DNA of 64,000 nucleotides, taken from contig DDIN01000008.1 in the NCBI GenBank assembly GCA_002338565.1, positions 1,674,403 to 1,738,402 on the forward strand, read 5' to 3'. The first letter of the stretch is position 1; each line of letters begins with the position of its first letter. Origin of the DNA: Hyphomonadaceae bacterium UBA1849. GTDB taxonomy: Bacteria > Pseudomonadota > Alphaproteobacteria > Caulobacterales > Hyphomonadaceae. Below the pieces are notes generated by a model. The model was not told where the DNA came from and made no database searches. It saw nothing but the letters and a program-made list of their open reading frames with translations. The position numbers and the translations under genes were made by a program. Shown here in pieces: positions 19,455 to 28,469 of this stretch.

Positions 19455-20444
19455 ATGCCAGTCATCCGACTGACAAGTTTCAATTGCGAAAACCTGATGA
19501 TGCGGTTTGCTTTCGATAAGGTTGGCATTCCTCAACTGCGCCGGAAACTGACCATGGTGTCGGATCAGGACGCAGCGGATGCTGTGGATGGCGCCTTCAA
19601 TGTATTGTCGGAAGATGACCGGACGCTTACCGCTCAGGCGCTTGCGGCTACCGGATCGGATATCTGCGCGCTGCAAGAGGTGGAAAACCTCGTAACGCTC
19701 ACAGCCTTTCATAACCGCTATCTGCGGCGCTGGTCGCGAAGCGGCTATCAGTCCCGCATACTGAGAGAGGGGAATGATGGCAGGGGTATCGACGTTGCCG
19801 CTCTGAGCCGTAAGCGGCCGGACGACATAATTAGCCACGCCGACGTCACGCTGACTGATCTTGGCATCGTTCCTTTGCCCGAGCAGTCTGTTCACGCACC
19901 GGTATTTCGCCGCGACTGTCTGCAGTTGGAATTTACGTTCGGCGATACGCCGCTGACCATTTTTGTCTGCCATTTCAAATCAATGCATGGCGGACGGTGG
20001 GAAACGCGCACCATTCGCGCGCAAGAGGCGCTGGGTGTGCGGCGATTGATTGAGCGCCGCTTTGACGACCCTGCCGAGGCTAACTGGATTGTCTGCGGCG
20101 ATCTCAATGACTTCCTCGAAAAAGACGGGGAGGTAGATACAGGGCATGGTCTCGGCCCGCTGGTCGATGGCGGTTTTGCGCTGGACGCCCTGATGATGTC
20201 AGACAAACCGGCGCTGGAACGATGGACGCATCATTATCCTGACGAAGACAGCTATGCCGCGCTCGACCATTTTCTTCTGTCACCAGCTCTTGCCCGTAAG
20301 AACCCGCGCCCCGATATGCGCATAACACGCAGCGGTCTGCCCTGGCGGGCTGAGCGTTACACTGGAATGCGACTTCCCGGCATTGGCTGGACGGCGCCAA
20401 AAGCCTCGGATCACTGTCCGCTCACGATCGAATTTGAAATCTGA
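19455..20444 (+). CDS. Endonuclease/exonuclease/phosphatase family protein
   Basis: The 329-residue protein has the EEP metal-dependent phosphoesterase fold. It starts with RLTSFNCENL, where Asn is a metal-site residue, then DICALQEVEN with the catalytic Glu. It continues with WIVCGDLNDF and ends with ASDHCPLTIEF carrying the Asp-His pair. It matches the predicted nuclease branch of the superfamily. No signal peptide is obvious, so it is probably cytoplasmic. Substrate (DNA, phospholipid or nucleotide) cannot be assigned. Confidence 0.85.
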   Translation: MPVIRLTSFNCENLMMRFAFDKVGIPQLRRKLTMVSDQDAADAVDGAFNVLSEDDRTLTAQALAATGSDICALQEVENLVTLTAFHNRYLRRWSRSGYQSRILREGNDGRGIDVAALSRKRPDDIISHADVTLTDLGIVPLPEQSVHAPVFRRDCLQLEFTFGDTPLTIFVCHFKSMHGGRWETRTIRAQEALGVRRLIERRFDDPAEANWIVCGDLNDFLEKDGEVDTGHGLGPLVDGGFALDALMMSDKPALERWTHHYPDEDSYAALDHFLLSPALARKNPRPDMRITRSGLPWRAERYTGMRLPGIGWTAPKASDHCPLTIEFEI

Positions 20445-20511
20445 GCTTCGCGGTTGGTATTAAACAGAGAACGGGGCACGAACCCGTTGGGACAGAACAA
20501 GGATGGCTGAC

Positions 20512-21027
20512 ATGTCGCGTTTTGATGACCTCGTAGAAACGGCAAAAAAGTATCAGGATCGCGCCGCGGAGAACTATGACCGTATCCGCAAGCTGGCCAG
20601 CGAACTGAAAGACGGGTTTTGCCAGTATCTGGGAACCGGTCATGGCGTATGTGTACATCTTGTGCCGCCGGTCGGGCAGTTTCAGCCGAAGACAGATCTC
20701 GATACTGCCTTTTCCATTCCGCCACGCGGTTTCCGTCCGCTCGGGCCGGTGCTGTTCGGTCTCGCTGTACGCGTTTCTGAGGGCATGGACTGGATCCGTG
20801 TGGTCATGCATTGCCACAAACAGGGCGAGCGGTTCATGATCGCGATTGATCACGGGCCTAATTACACTTTCAAGCTCCCATTGTCGGAGAATGATCCGTC
20901 TGAATTTTACGATCTTCTGTATCGTCACATCACATCCCAGTTTACCGAGGCGATTGAGCGCTATGACCGTGGAACCGATGCGCGTTCTATTGGTTTCGAT
21001 TTTAGCGATCCGAATGAAACAGCCTGA
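20512..21027 (+). CDS. Conserved-looking cytosolic protein of unknown function
   Basis: The 171-residue product has no signal or membrane segment. It opens with a charged helix (about 1-35) and then has an alternating alpha/beta pattern with the stretch GVCVHLVPPVGQF. I do not recognise a family. The ATG at 20512 is preferred to 20503, because AAGGA (20499-20503) lies eight bases before it and overlaps the earlier ATG. It stands alone between the nuclease and the antiporter, all on the plus strand. Codon use is like its neighbours. Confidence 0.65.
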   Translation: MSRFDDLVETAKKYQDRAAENYDRIRKLASELKDGFCQYLGTGHGVCVHLVPPVGQFQPKTDLDTAFSIPPRGFRPLGPVLFGLAVRVSEGMDWIRVVMHCHKQGERFMIAIDHGPNYTFKLPLSENDPSEFYDLLYRHITSQFTEAIERYDRGTDARSIGFDFSDPNETA

Positions 21028-21166
21028 TACGGGCAATTTGGCTGGGATCAGTATTAACAGTTTGAACATCTGGCTTTGACGCTTTGCGCGCTTGGTACTC
21101 CGGCGATGACTGGTGTAGCATTCCTGCGTGAGAGGCGTTCCGAAGCACTAAGGGGAATACTCATAT

Positions 21167-23074
21167 ATGGCTGTAAACGGTGAAACGGCGGCGCTTCTGT
21201 CGCCGGTAGAGGCGGTTGCGCTGATTGGCGTTCTGGGCATTGGCGCTCAGTGGCTCGCTTGGCGAATGCAATGGCCGGCTATCGTTATGATGAGTGCGGC
21301 CGGCCTGATTTTTGGTCCGCTCTCTGCCTTGCTATTTGGCATTCCGGTGCTGTCGCCTGACGAAACGTTCGGCGATTTGCTGCGTCCGATTGTGTCGCTT
21401 GCGGTCGCGATCATCCTGTTTGAGGGCGGTCTTGTTCTGAAAGTGCACGACCTGCGGGAAGCGGGATCGGCGGTGAGGCGTCTTGTGTTCTTTGGCGGAC
21501 CGATAACCTGGGTTCTCGGCACGCTTGTCTGTTATTTCCTTGCCGATCTTGGCCTCGGTACGTCGATCCTGTTCGCCGGCATTCTGGTTGTGACTGGTCC
21601 GACGGTGATTATGCCTTTGCTGCGCCAGTCCAAACTTGGCGGACGTGTAGGTAAAGCGCTGAAATGGGAAGGCATCGTCAACGACCCTGTGGGCGCGTTG
21701 TTCGCGGTTGCCGCGTATGAGGTTCTGCGTGTTCTCTCAGCCGAGCAAAGTGCTTTGTCTATCATTGGCTGGATCCTGTTTGCTGCCGTTTCAGGCGTTG
21801 TTATCGGCATTGCGCTTGGCAAATTCCTGTCTGCTGCGTTCCGCAATGCCTGGCTGCCTGAATACCTCAAGGCCCCTGTCATTCTGATCAGCGTTCTGGC
21901 CTGTTATGCGGGTGCAGAGGCGATCGAGCACGAGATTGGTCTGGTTGCTGTCACAGCATTCGGTATGACGCTTGGTAATTCCAAGTTCGCCAGCCTTCAG
22001 GACCTGCGCCGCTTTAAGGAGAATATCGCGGTTATTCTGGTGTCGGGCGTGTTTGTCATCCTGACGGCGAACCTCACCATCGAGACAATTGTAAGCGCGC
22101 TCAATCTGCAAACCGCGCTCTTCCTGATCGGTATGCTGTTTGTCGTGCGTCCGCTTTCCGTCGCGATCTCCACATGGGGTGAATTGAAGCCGAAGGAAAT
22201 GTTCCTGACAGGCTGGATCGCGCCGCGCGGTATTGTTGCGGTTGCCGTGTCCGGCTTCTTTGCGAGCCGTCTGGCCACGCTCGGTGATGGCAGTTCTGAC
22301 CTGCTTCGGGGCGCTGAACAGATTGTGCCGCTGGCCTTTGCTATCGTCTTCACGACGGTTATTGCGCACGGCTTCACTATGGGGCCGCTCTCTCGCAAGC
22401 TGAAGCTCGCGCATTCAGGCCCGCAGGGCGTCTTGCTGGTTGGCGCCAACATCTGGAGCGTCGGGCTGGCGAAAACCCTCAAAGAGGCTGGTGTGAATGT
22501 GATGATGGCGGATACAGACCTGCGTCGTCTGCGTCCTGCGCGTGAGGCGGGCATTTCTGTCTACACAGGTGAAGTTCTCTCTGAATCTGCCGAGCACCGC
22601 ATGGACCACTCACTGTTTGCCTTCTGTGCAGCGGTAAGCGCGAACGACTATTACAACGCGCTGGTCTGCCGACATTTCGGCCCTGAGCTCGGTCGTGACC
22701 GAACCTTCCAGCTTTCGACCTCTGACAATGAGGAAGATTTCCTTGGTGTGCCGCGGGCATCACGTGGACGGACGCTAATCCGTTCGGGTCGTAACTATGA
22801 CGGTCTGATCCGCGATCACTATAAAAAGTGGATCTTTCATAAGACGGACCTCACCGAGAAGTATGACTTCGAGACGTTCAAAAAAGAACGTCCGGATGCA
22901 GACCTCATCGCTGAAATCCGCGCGGATGGTACGATTGCTATGATTGGTCCGGATCGTCCGGCACGTGGTGAAATCGGTTCGCGCATTATCAGCTTCGGCC
23001 CGGACGCCGCTGAGAAAAAGGTCCCGATCGAGGTGACTGACGGTCAGCCTCCGGCGGACCCGGAACTTCCATAA
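21167..23074 (+). CDS. CPA1-type cation:proton antiporter with regulatory nucleotide-binding domain
   Basis: The 635-residue protein has about 12 membrane helices in its first 410 residues. It carries the CPA1 stretches LFEGGLVLKVHDL, TGPTVIMPLL and EGIVNDPVGALFAV; the ND pair is the expected ion-binding site. From about residue 420 a Rossmann-like TrkA-N domain begins (GVLLVGANIWSVGLAKTL). Its glycine motif is degenerate (GANIWSVG), so nucleotide binding is doubtful. A further C-terminal soluble tail follows. It should exchange Na+ or K+ for H+. Its 3' end overlaps the convergent metallopeptidase gene by 31 bp. Confidence 0.92.
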   Translation: MAVNGETAALLSPVEAVALIGVLGIGAQWLAWRMQWPAIVMMSAAGLIFGPLSALLFGIPVLSPDETFGDLLRPIVSLAVAIILFEGGLVLKVHDLREAGSAVRRLVFFGGPITWVLGTLVCYFLADLGLGTSILFAGILVVTGPTVIMPLLRQSKLGGRVGKALKWEGIVNDPVGALFAVAAYEVLRVLSAEQSALSIIGWILFAAVSGVVIGIALGKFLSAAFRNAWLPEYLKAPVILISVLACYAGAEAIEHEIGLVAVTAFGMTLGNSKFASLQDLRRFKENIAVILVSGVFVILTANLTIETIVSALNLQTALFLIGMLFVVRPLSVAISTWGELKPKEMFLTGWIAPRGIVAVAVSGFFASRLATLGDGSSDLLRGAEQIVPLAFAIVFTTVIAHGFTMGPLSRKLKLAHSGPQGVLLVGANIWSVGLAKTLKEAGVNVMMADTDLRRLRPAREAGISVYTGEVLSESAEHRMDHSLFAFCAAVSANDYYNALVCRHFGPELGRDRTFQLSTSDNEEDFLGVPRASRGRTLIRSGRNYDGLIRDHYKKWIFHKTDLTEKYDFETFKKERPDADLIAEIRADGTIAMIGPDRPARGEIGSRIISFGPDAAEKKVPIEVTDGQPPADPELP

Positions 23075-23772
23075 GCATGTAAAAGGCGCCCGTTCTGCTT
23101 CAGCCAGTTACGGGCGTTTTTATGTGGGCCATAACTCTTCTCTACCAGCGCCCAGAAGTCGGCTGAATGGTTCATCTCTATGAGATGGGCGACTTCATGG
23201 GCCGCGACGTAGTCCAGAATGTGTGGCGGCGCGAGAATGAGCCGCCATGAGAAATTCAGATGCCCTTTCGATGAGCATGAGCCCCAGCGAGACCGCGTGT
23301 CACGAATGGTGATATTCACCGGATCGACAGCCAATCTTTCGGCGTGAACATCGACACGCTCGTTGAGTGCCTCGCGTGCCTTCATTTTCAGATAGCGCAG
23401 TACGCGGTCCGAATAGGTGATGTCAGCGCCCGGGCTATCGAGTTGCGGCGGTGTGCCCTCAACCTGACGGGTACGGCCACGCGCCCCGGACTGGGTAAGA
23501 AGGTGCATTTCCCCCGAAACGGGGATTTCGATCCCTGGTTCCAGCGTGATAACGTCAGGTTGTCGGCAGATTTGATTTTCAATCCAGCCCGCCTTGGATT
23601 GAACAAATTTTTCTGCTGCTTTGTAATGACGGGGTGATGGAGCCGTAACAACAGGGGACTGCGTTTTTGGATCTACACGTAAAATCAGGCGTTTAGCCCT
23701 TGGATTGACGCGGAACAGAACGGAAAGTTCTGATCCGGACGGTGCTGCGATGTCGATTCGACGTGTGTTCAT
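23044..23772 (-). CDS. YgjP-like (DUF45) metal-dependent hydrolase
   Basis: The 242-residue protein carries the zinc-metallopeptidase motif HEVAHLIEMNHSADFW (HExxH with a downstream His) and the family block RSRWGSCSSKGHLNFSW. This is the YgjP/DUF45 family, related to SprT-like and WLM peptidases. No signal is seen, so it is cytosolic. The substrate is unknown. Its last 31 bp overlap the antiporter gene on the other strand, and its start faces the lipoprotein gene at a distance of 74 bp. Confidence 0.88.
   Translation of the reverse strand: MNTRRIDIAAPSGSELSVLFRVNPRAKRLILRVDPKTQSPVVTAPSPRHYKAAEKFVQSKAGWIENQICRQPDVITLEPGIEIPVSGEMHLLTQSGARGRTRQVEGTPPQLDSPGADITYSDRVLRYLKMKAREALNERVDVHAERLAVDPVNITIRDTRSRWGSCSSKGHLNFSWRLILAPPHILDYVAAHEVAHLIEMNHSADFWALVEKSYGPHKNARNWLKQNGRLLHAYGSSGSAGG
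23087..23121 (+). terminator. Terminator of the antiporter gene inside the next gene
   Basis: CGCCCGT (23087-23093) pairs with ACGGGCG (23110-23116) and is followed by TTTTT. It lies within the C-terminal codons of the convergent metallopeptidase gene. Confidence 0.55.
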
Positions 23773-23845
23773 ATTTGTATTGTTATACGCAGTTTCGAAG
23801 GGGAAAAACTGCTATCCTCAGGGTTCAGGAAGAAGGGAATTTCAG

Positions 23846-25438
23846 ATGAAGAAGATTTTGCTCGCGAGTGCTGCTGCGCTGACGCTTGCCGCCTGCGGTG
23901 GAGACGGTCCGGCTGCCAGCCCGGAAGACATTAACGCAGCGCTGGCACAGCTGTCACTGCGCGATTCCGGCTCAGGCCGCGTGGAGTTTGAAGACCGCTC
24001 CGAAAGCGGCAATGACGTTGTGTTCCGCAATGTCATGATCCGTACCAGCGATTTTGAAGCCGACGCCGACGAAGGTGATGAGGACGGTATGGTGGAGGTC
24101 GACGTTGACGGCTCTGCTGACCTCAAAGCTGAGGAAATGATTTTCTCGGGTCTCAACGTCGATGATGCAGGCATGGCCAACTTCTCTCGCATGGTCATGA
24201 ATGCAATCGAAGTGGTTCCGACCGATGAAGTTGAGGCAGAGAGTGCAAGCTTCACTATCGGCCAGATCGCGCTCGACGGCCCGTCTGCGCAACTGGCAGC
24301 ATGGCTTGGCGGCGTGTTCGGCCACTCCGAAGCGGCTGACCTGCCAGACACAGAGAATATGAGCTTTGACGGCCTGTCCCTGACGAATCTGCTTGTTGCG
24401 GGTGAAGATGACGATTCCGGCATGATCAACCTGTCGGTCGCATCGATTGAAGCGGAAGATTATGGCCCTGAAACTATCGGTTCGTTCGCGGTAGATGGTG
24501 TCAGCTTCGCATTCGACGATGGTGACGAGTCCGGGACATTCACACTTGGTAAAATTTCTGTCGGCGGTGTGAATTCAGCTCTGCTGAACGCTCTGATGAA
24601 TGCTGAGAACGAAGAAGCAAGTGCTGATCTGATGAGCGCGATCTACGGCAATCCGATGGATCCTGGCTTCGACGAGTTTTCTTTGGAAAACATGAGCTTC
24701 AACGGCGTTGGCCTGGCTGTGGCGCTGGATGATCTCTCTTACGATGTGACTCGCAACTCTGATGGCGTGCCGACACGTTTTGTCATGCCGGAATTTACGC
24801 TGACGATTGATGCAGACGCAGAAGGCGGCGAAGCTGGTGCGCAGGTCGCGCCAATGCTCCTGATGGTTGGTCTGGAGCGCATTGTGCTCTCCGGCTCAAG
24901 CAACAGCACATATGACCCGGAAACCGACATCTCCACGACTGAGAGCAGCAGCTTTGCGATTGAAGACGTGTTCACCATGTCGTCTGTCAGCGAGATTGGC
25001 GGCATCAGCGCCATGGCATCGGCGCTGGAGGGCATGGACCCTGACGCCTTCGTCACTGGCGAGCAGGACCCGCAAGCTATGATGATGGAGGTTTATTCCG
25101 AGTTGGACGTTCACCAGCTGAGCTTCACCATCCGTGATGAAGGCCTTCTGGACAAAGTCTTCTCGGTTATGGGCCCGCAACAGGGTATGACAGCAGAAAA
25201 TGCGCGCGATATGGCGGTCGGTATGACGGCCATGCTGCCGGCCATGACAAGCGGCATGGGCATTGATCAAGCGATTGCGACTGATCTGGCGACTGCTCTG
25301 CGCGTCTTCCTCAGCGGTGAGCAGGACGAGCTGACAATCTCGTTTAACCCTGAAACATCGTTTGCGTTGGGCGATCTGATGGCCGACCCGACGCTGCTGA
25401 CACAGGAACGCCTCGGCTTCACAGCTACGGCGAACTAA
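23846..25438 (+). CDS. Large acidic lipoprotein of unknown function
   Basis: The 530-residue product has a clear lipoprotein signal, KKILLASAAALTLAAC, with Cys17 as the lipidation site. The mature part is very acidic (many Asp/Glu, few Lys). It shows a repeated motif of the type ENMSF-(D/N)-G-(L/V) at about residues 171 and 278, each followed by an amphipathic strand and a Leu/Ala helix. I recognise no domain. Composition suggests a periplasmic or outer-membrane anchored beta-rich protein. The ATG at 23846 was chosen because the earlier frame from 23705 buries the signal. It stands alone, ending at a bidirectional terminator (25462-25493). Confidence 0.75.
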   Translation: MKKILLASAAALTLAACGGDGPAASPEDINAALAQLSLRDSGSGRVEFEDRSESGNDVVFRNVMIRTSDFEADADEGDEDGMVEVDVDGSADLKAEEMIFSGLNVDDAGMANFSRMVMNAIEVVPTDEVEAESASFTIGQIALDGPSAQLAAWLGGVFGHSEAADLPDTENMSFDGLSLTNLLVAGEDDDSGMINLSVASIEAEDYGPETIGSFAVDGVSFAFDDGDESGTFTLGKISVGGVNSALLNALMNAENEEASADLMSAIYGNPMDPGFDEFSLENMSFNGVGLAVALDDLSYDVTRNSDGVPTRFVMPEFTLTIDADAEGGEAGAQVAPMLLMVGLERIVLSGSSNSTYDPETDISTTESSSFAIEDVFTMSSVSEIGGISAMASALEGMDPDAFVTGEQDPQAMMMEVYSELDVHQLSFTIRDEGLLDKVFSVMGPQQGMTAENARDMAVGMTAMLPAMTSGMGIDQAIATDLATALRVFLSGEQDELTISFNPETSFALGDLMADPTLLTQERLGFTATAN

Positions 25439-25461
25439 CTGTTAGAAGCCTGAAACCAAAG

Positions 25462-25493
25462 AAAACGCCCTCGGCTGATGCTGAGGGCGTTTT
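25462..25493. terminator. Bidirectional terminator between lipoprotein gene and phaZ
   Basis: A 14-bp stem (25462-25475 with 25480-25493, one G-T pair) and loop TGAT has A-run and T-run flanks, so it can serve both convergent genes. Confidence 0.93.
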
Positions 25494-25517
25494 TGATTCT
25501 GTGATTCGGAGAGGCGC

Positions 25518-26813
25518 TTACTCTGCGGCCATCAGAAAGGCGTTATTCCATTCAGATTCCAGCTTCGTATCGTGGAATTTATGGATGAAGTTCACAACGC
25601 GCGGCACGATTTCCTTGCGGAACCGCGAACCGTTGAACACGCCATAATGGCCGACGCCCGGCTGAATATAATCAAGCTGCATATCTTCTGGCAGGTTCGA
25701 GCAAAGATCATGCGCCGCCTGCGTCTGGCCGATGCCCGAGATATCGTCCTTCTCGCCTTCAACCGTCATGAGCGCTGTCTTTGTGATCGTCGACGGTTTC
25801 ACAAGGCGCCCGCGGTGCATGAATGTGCCAAGTGGCAGCTCATGGTTCTGGAAGATGCGCTTGATCGTATCGAGGTAGAACTCCGCTGAGAGGTCCAGCA
25901 CTGACAGATACTCGTCATAGAATTCGCGGTGTTTGGAGGCGCTGTCACCATCATCTCCGACCAGATGTTCGAAGAATGACCAGTGGGCATCCACATGGCG
26001 CTCCCAGTTCATATTCATGAAGCTGGAAAGCTGCACAAAGCCCGGATACACGCGGCGCATCGCGCCCGGATAAGGCATTGGCACGGTGTAGATCATGTTC
26101 TCTTCGAACCATTCGAACGGGCGTTCTTCCGCAAGAAGGTTTGGAACCGTCGGGCTTTTGCGACAATCAATTGGCGAGCCCATAAAGGTCATGCTGGCCG
26201 GCACATTTGGATCATTGTCTTCCGACATGAGCGCGATAGCGGCGAGAGTAGGCGGGCCCGGTTGGCATACAGCAAGCACGTTTGACCCCGGACCGACTTC
26301 GCCAATCATGCGGCGGACATAGTCGATATAGTCGTCCAGGCTGAACCGGCCCTGGAAGAGCGGCACCATACGGGCGTCTGTCCAGTCGGTGATATAAACT
26401 TCGAAATGCGGCAGGAGGGCCTCGACTGTGCCGCGCAGCAGCGTTGCATAATGGCCTGACAGGGGCGCGACGATCAGAAGGCGCGGTTGAGGTGCGGCAT
26501 CGCCCAGCGCATCCGCAAGTTCTTCCGGATCGCGCTGAAAGTGCACAAGATTACACCAGGCATCAGACCAGACCGTCTCAACGTCTACCGAAACTTCTTT
26601 GCCATTGATCTCTGTGTGTTCCAGACCCCAGACAGGTTTGCCATAAGACCGCGTCAGAGACTCGAACAGGGAAGACGTGGCGGCAATCGACTTTCCGAAT
26701 TCTGTACGTGAGAGCACGTTATAGTCGGATTCAAACATAATCCGGTTGGCGCGGGCGAACATACGCATAGGCGCGGCGGCTGCGCGGTGCATCTCAATCA
26801 TGGAGTAGAGCAT
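25518..26813 (-). CDS. phaZ: Intracellular polyhydroxyalkanoate depolymerase
   Basis: The 431-residue enzyme breaks down stored PHB granules. It starts LYSMIEMHRAAAAPMRM, as in intracellular PhaZ, and ends with GVGHYGVFNGSRFR, where the catalytic His lies. The nucleophile is Cys183 in VLAVCQPGPP, not Ser, the same type and position as in Ralstonia PhaZ1. The ATG at 26813 with an AAAGGG upstream was chosen over 26840. It lies alone on the minus strand between the lipoprotein and GST genes. No phaC or phaR is in the window. Confidence 0.95.
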   Translation of the reverse strand: MLYSMIEMHRAAAAPMRMFARANRIMFESDYNVLSRTEFGKSIAATSSLFESLTRSYGKPVWGLEHTEINGKEVSVDVETVWSDAWCNLVHFQRDPEELADALGDAAPQPRLLIVAPLSGHYATLLRGTVEALLPHFEVYITDWTDARMVPLFQGRFSLDDYIDYVRRMIGEVGPGSNVLAVCQPGPPTLAAIALMSEDNDPNVPASMTFMGSPIDCRKSPTVPNLLAEERPFEWFEENMIYTVPMPYPGAMRRVYPGFVQLSSFMNMNWERHVDAHWSFFEHLVGDDGDSASKHREFYDEYLSVLDLSAEFYLDTIKRIFQNHELPLGTFMHRGRLVKPSTITKTALMTVEGEKDDISGIGQTQAAHDLCSNLPEDMQLDYIQPGVGHYGVFNGSRFRKEIVPRVVNFIHKFHDTKLESEWNNAFLMAAE

Positions 26814-26910
26814 TTTGGCCCTTTCGGTCGATAACAGCAATTATTGTTATGTTGCGCTGCAGCATACGATAATCAAGCGCTTTTAACAACTGGTCTACGC
26901 CAAAAGGGGA

Positions 26911-26949
26911 ATTGGGGGCACGGCTTCGCGTTTGAGGCGTGCCCCCAAT
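26911..26949 (-). terminator. Inverted repeat downstream of the GST-like gene
   Basis: ATTGGGGGCACG (26911-26922) pairs perfectly with CGTGCCCCCAAT (26938-26949). It starts five bases after the GST-like stop on the minus strand. The following TTTT is short, so termination is likely but not certain. Confidence 0.7.
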
Positions 26950-26954
26950 CATGT

Positions 26955-27680
26955 TTACGCCATTTCAGGCACCGGCCAGTTATGGCCGGTCAGATAACGC
27001 GCTTCCATTCGAGTGATATACTCAACCAGATTTTCATGTCGCCGCACGAGGCCCGAAAGCGGAGTATCAAAGAATTCAGAAGCAGCGGAAATCAGAACGG
27101 CGGCAACGCCAGCGTCCGCAGCGGCGGGTGCATCTCCGAACAGGTAATCCTTATCGCCAAGGAAATTCGCAATCGCAGTGATATCGCGATCGGCGAGTTC
27201 CAGCTGTTCGGCTTCGGAATGTCTGCCAAAGCCCTGGCCGTGCATATAGGCTTTAATACCGCCGCGAACTTCGTCTGTAACTGCCTTACGCTGGGCCTCG
27301 GGCACGCCCATGAAAAACAGGCCGGGACCTTTATGGAAATTGTCATCCTTCAGCCAGCGCTGGGCCAGAATATTGTTGACGACATTGTCTTCCGCCATGC
27401 GCTCAAGCGCCCAGCCAGTCGCGGCCTCTGCTACTGACAGTCCGTGATCGAGAGACTTTCCGAGTTTGTTTTCCAAGTGCCAACGAATGAAGTTAGTGTC
27501 TTCGATGAGCGCGCCGTTGTCCACCAGATACGGGGCTTTCATCTTGGGAACGGCTTCAAGGTCGGCAACTGCCAGTTCGAACTCCACGCCCAGCATTTGC
27601 AGCTGGATAAGTGACTTCATGACAAACGAACTCGGCGACGGGCAATCGAACATCGGGCCCCATCCATAAAGTGTAATCAT
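26955..27680 (-). CDS. Glutathione S-transferase-like protein
   Basis: The 241-residue protein has an N-terminal thioredoxin-fold domain (LYGWGPMFDCPSPSSFVMKS), the PYLVDNGALIEDTNFI segment with the GSH-loop Pro and the ED pair, and an all-helical C-domain. It resembles the metaxin/FAXC-like branch of GST proteins. CPSPS replaces a CPYC centre, so GST activity is uncertain. An AGGAG sits before the ATG. It is divergent from a WYL regulator 87 bp away, which may control it. Confidence 0.85.
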   Translation of the reverse strand: MITLYGWGPMFDCPSPSSFVMKSLIQLQMLGVEFELAVADLEAVPKMKAPYLVDNGALIEDTNFIRWHLENKLGKSLDHGLSVAEAATGWALERMAEDNVVNNILAQRWLKDDNFHKGPGLFFMGVPEAQRKAVTDEVRGGIKAYMHGQGFGRHSEAEQLELADRDITAIANFLGDKDYLFGDAPAAADAGVAAVLISAASEFFDTPLSGLVRRHENLVEYITRMEARYLTGHNWPVPEMA

Positions 27681-27767
27681 CCTGTTTTCTCCTCGTTGAA
27701 AGATATCCCTTGCTAACGCAGGGCTACTGCCAACATGCTGTCAGTATGGTGGGACTAGGATGATGAC

Positions 27768-28469
27768 ATGAGACGAACCGAACGCCTGTTTAAAATCATT
27801 CAGATTCTGCGACGCCATGATCGCCCGGTCACCGCGCATGAACTTGCTGAAGAGCTGGAGACATCGCTGCGCACAGTCTATCGCGACACGGCTGAGCTGA
27901 TCGCGCAACGCGTGCCGATACGCGGTGAGGCCGGCATGGGCTATGTGCTGGAAGACGGCTATGACATGCCGCCGCTCATGCTGACAGCGGATGAGCTGGA
28001 GGCGGCAGTGCTCGGCGCGAAATGGGTCGAAGCGCGCGGCGATACGCATTTACAGCGCGGCGCAAAGGATCTGATCGCCAAGCTGACAACGGCGGTCCCC
28101 AAAACGCTCCAGCCGGTTATTGTAGATAGCGGGCTGACGCCGATCAGCTTCCGGCCTCGCCTGATCGACACTGTGGATGTGTCGCTTATTCGCGGGGCCA
28201 TACGCGACCGCCATAAAGTTCTGATGACATACTCAGATGAAAAAGAGAAAACGAGCGAACGTATTATCTGGCCGTTCCTGCTCGCTTATTCGGAAGACTA
28301 CCGGATGATCTGCGCCTGGTGCGAACTGCGTCAGGGCTTTCGCCACTTCAGGACTGACCGCGTGCAGTCAGCCCTCGTTATGGAAGAGCGTATACCTGAA
28401 CGTATCAGCTCACTGCGAAAAGCCTGGCAGGAAGAGCGCAAACGAGATGCCAATCAGCCTTCGGCCTGA
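27768..28469 (+). CDS. YafY-type HTH and WYL domain transcriptional regulator
   Basis: The 233-residue protein has an N-terminal HTH_11 domain (RRTERLFKIIQILRRHDRP, then ELAEELETSLRTVYRDTAEL). A WYL domain follows (about 135-215), in which WPFLLAYSEDYRMICAWC stands for the WYL motif. WYL domains sense nucleic acids or nucleotides. Pairing with a divergent GST-like gene suggests local autoregulation through the 87-bp intergenic region. Its final 16 bp overlap the convergent SenC gene. Confidence 0.9.
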   Translation: MRRTERLFKIIQILRRHDRPVTAHELAEELETSLRTVYRDTAELIAQRVPIRGEAGMGYVLEDGYDMPPLMLTADELEAAVLGAKWVEARGDTHLQRGAKDLIAKLTTAVPKTLQPVIVDSGLTPISFRPRLIDTVDVSLIRGAIRDRHKVLMTYSDEKEKTSERIIWPFLLAYSEDYRMICAWCELRQGFRHFRTDRVQSALVMEERIPERISSLRKAWQEERKRDANQPSA

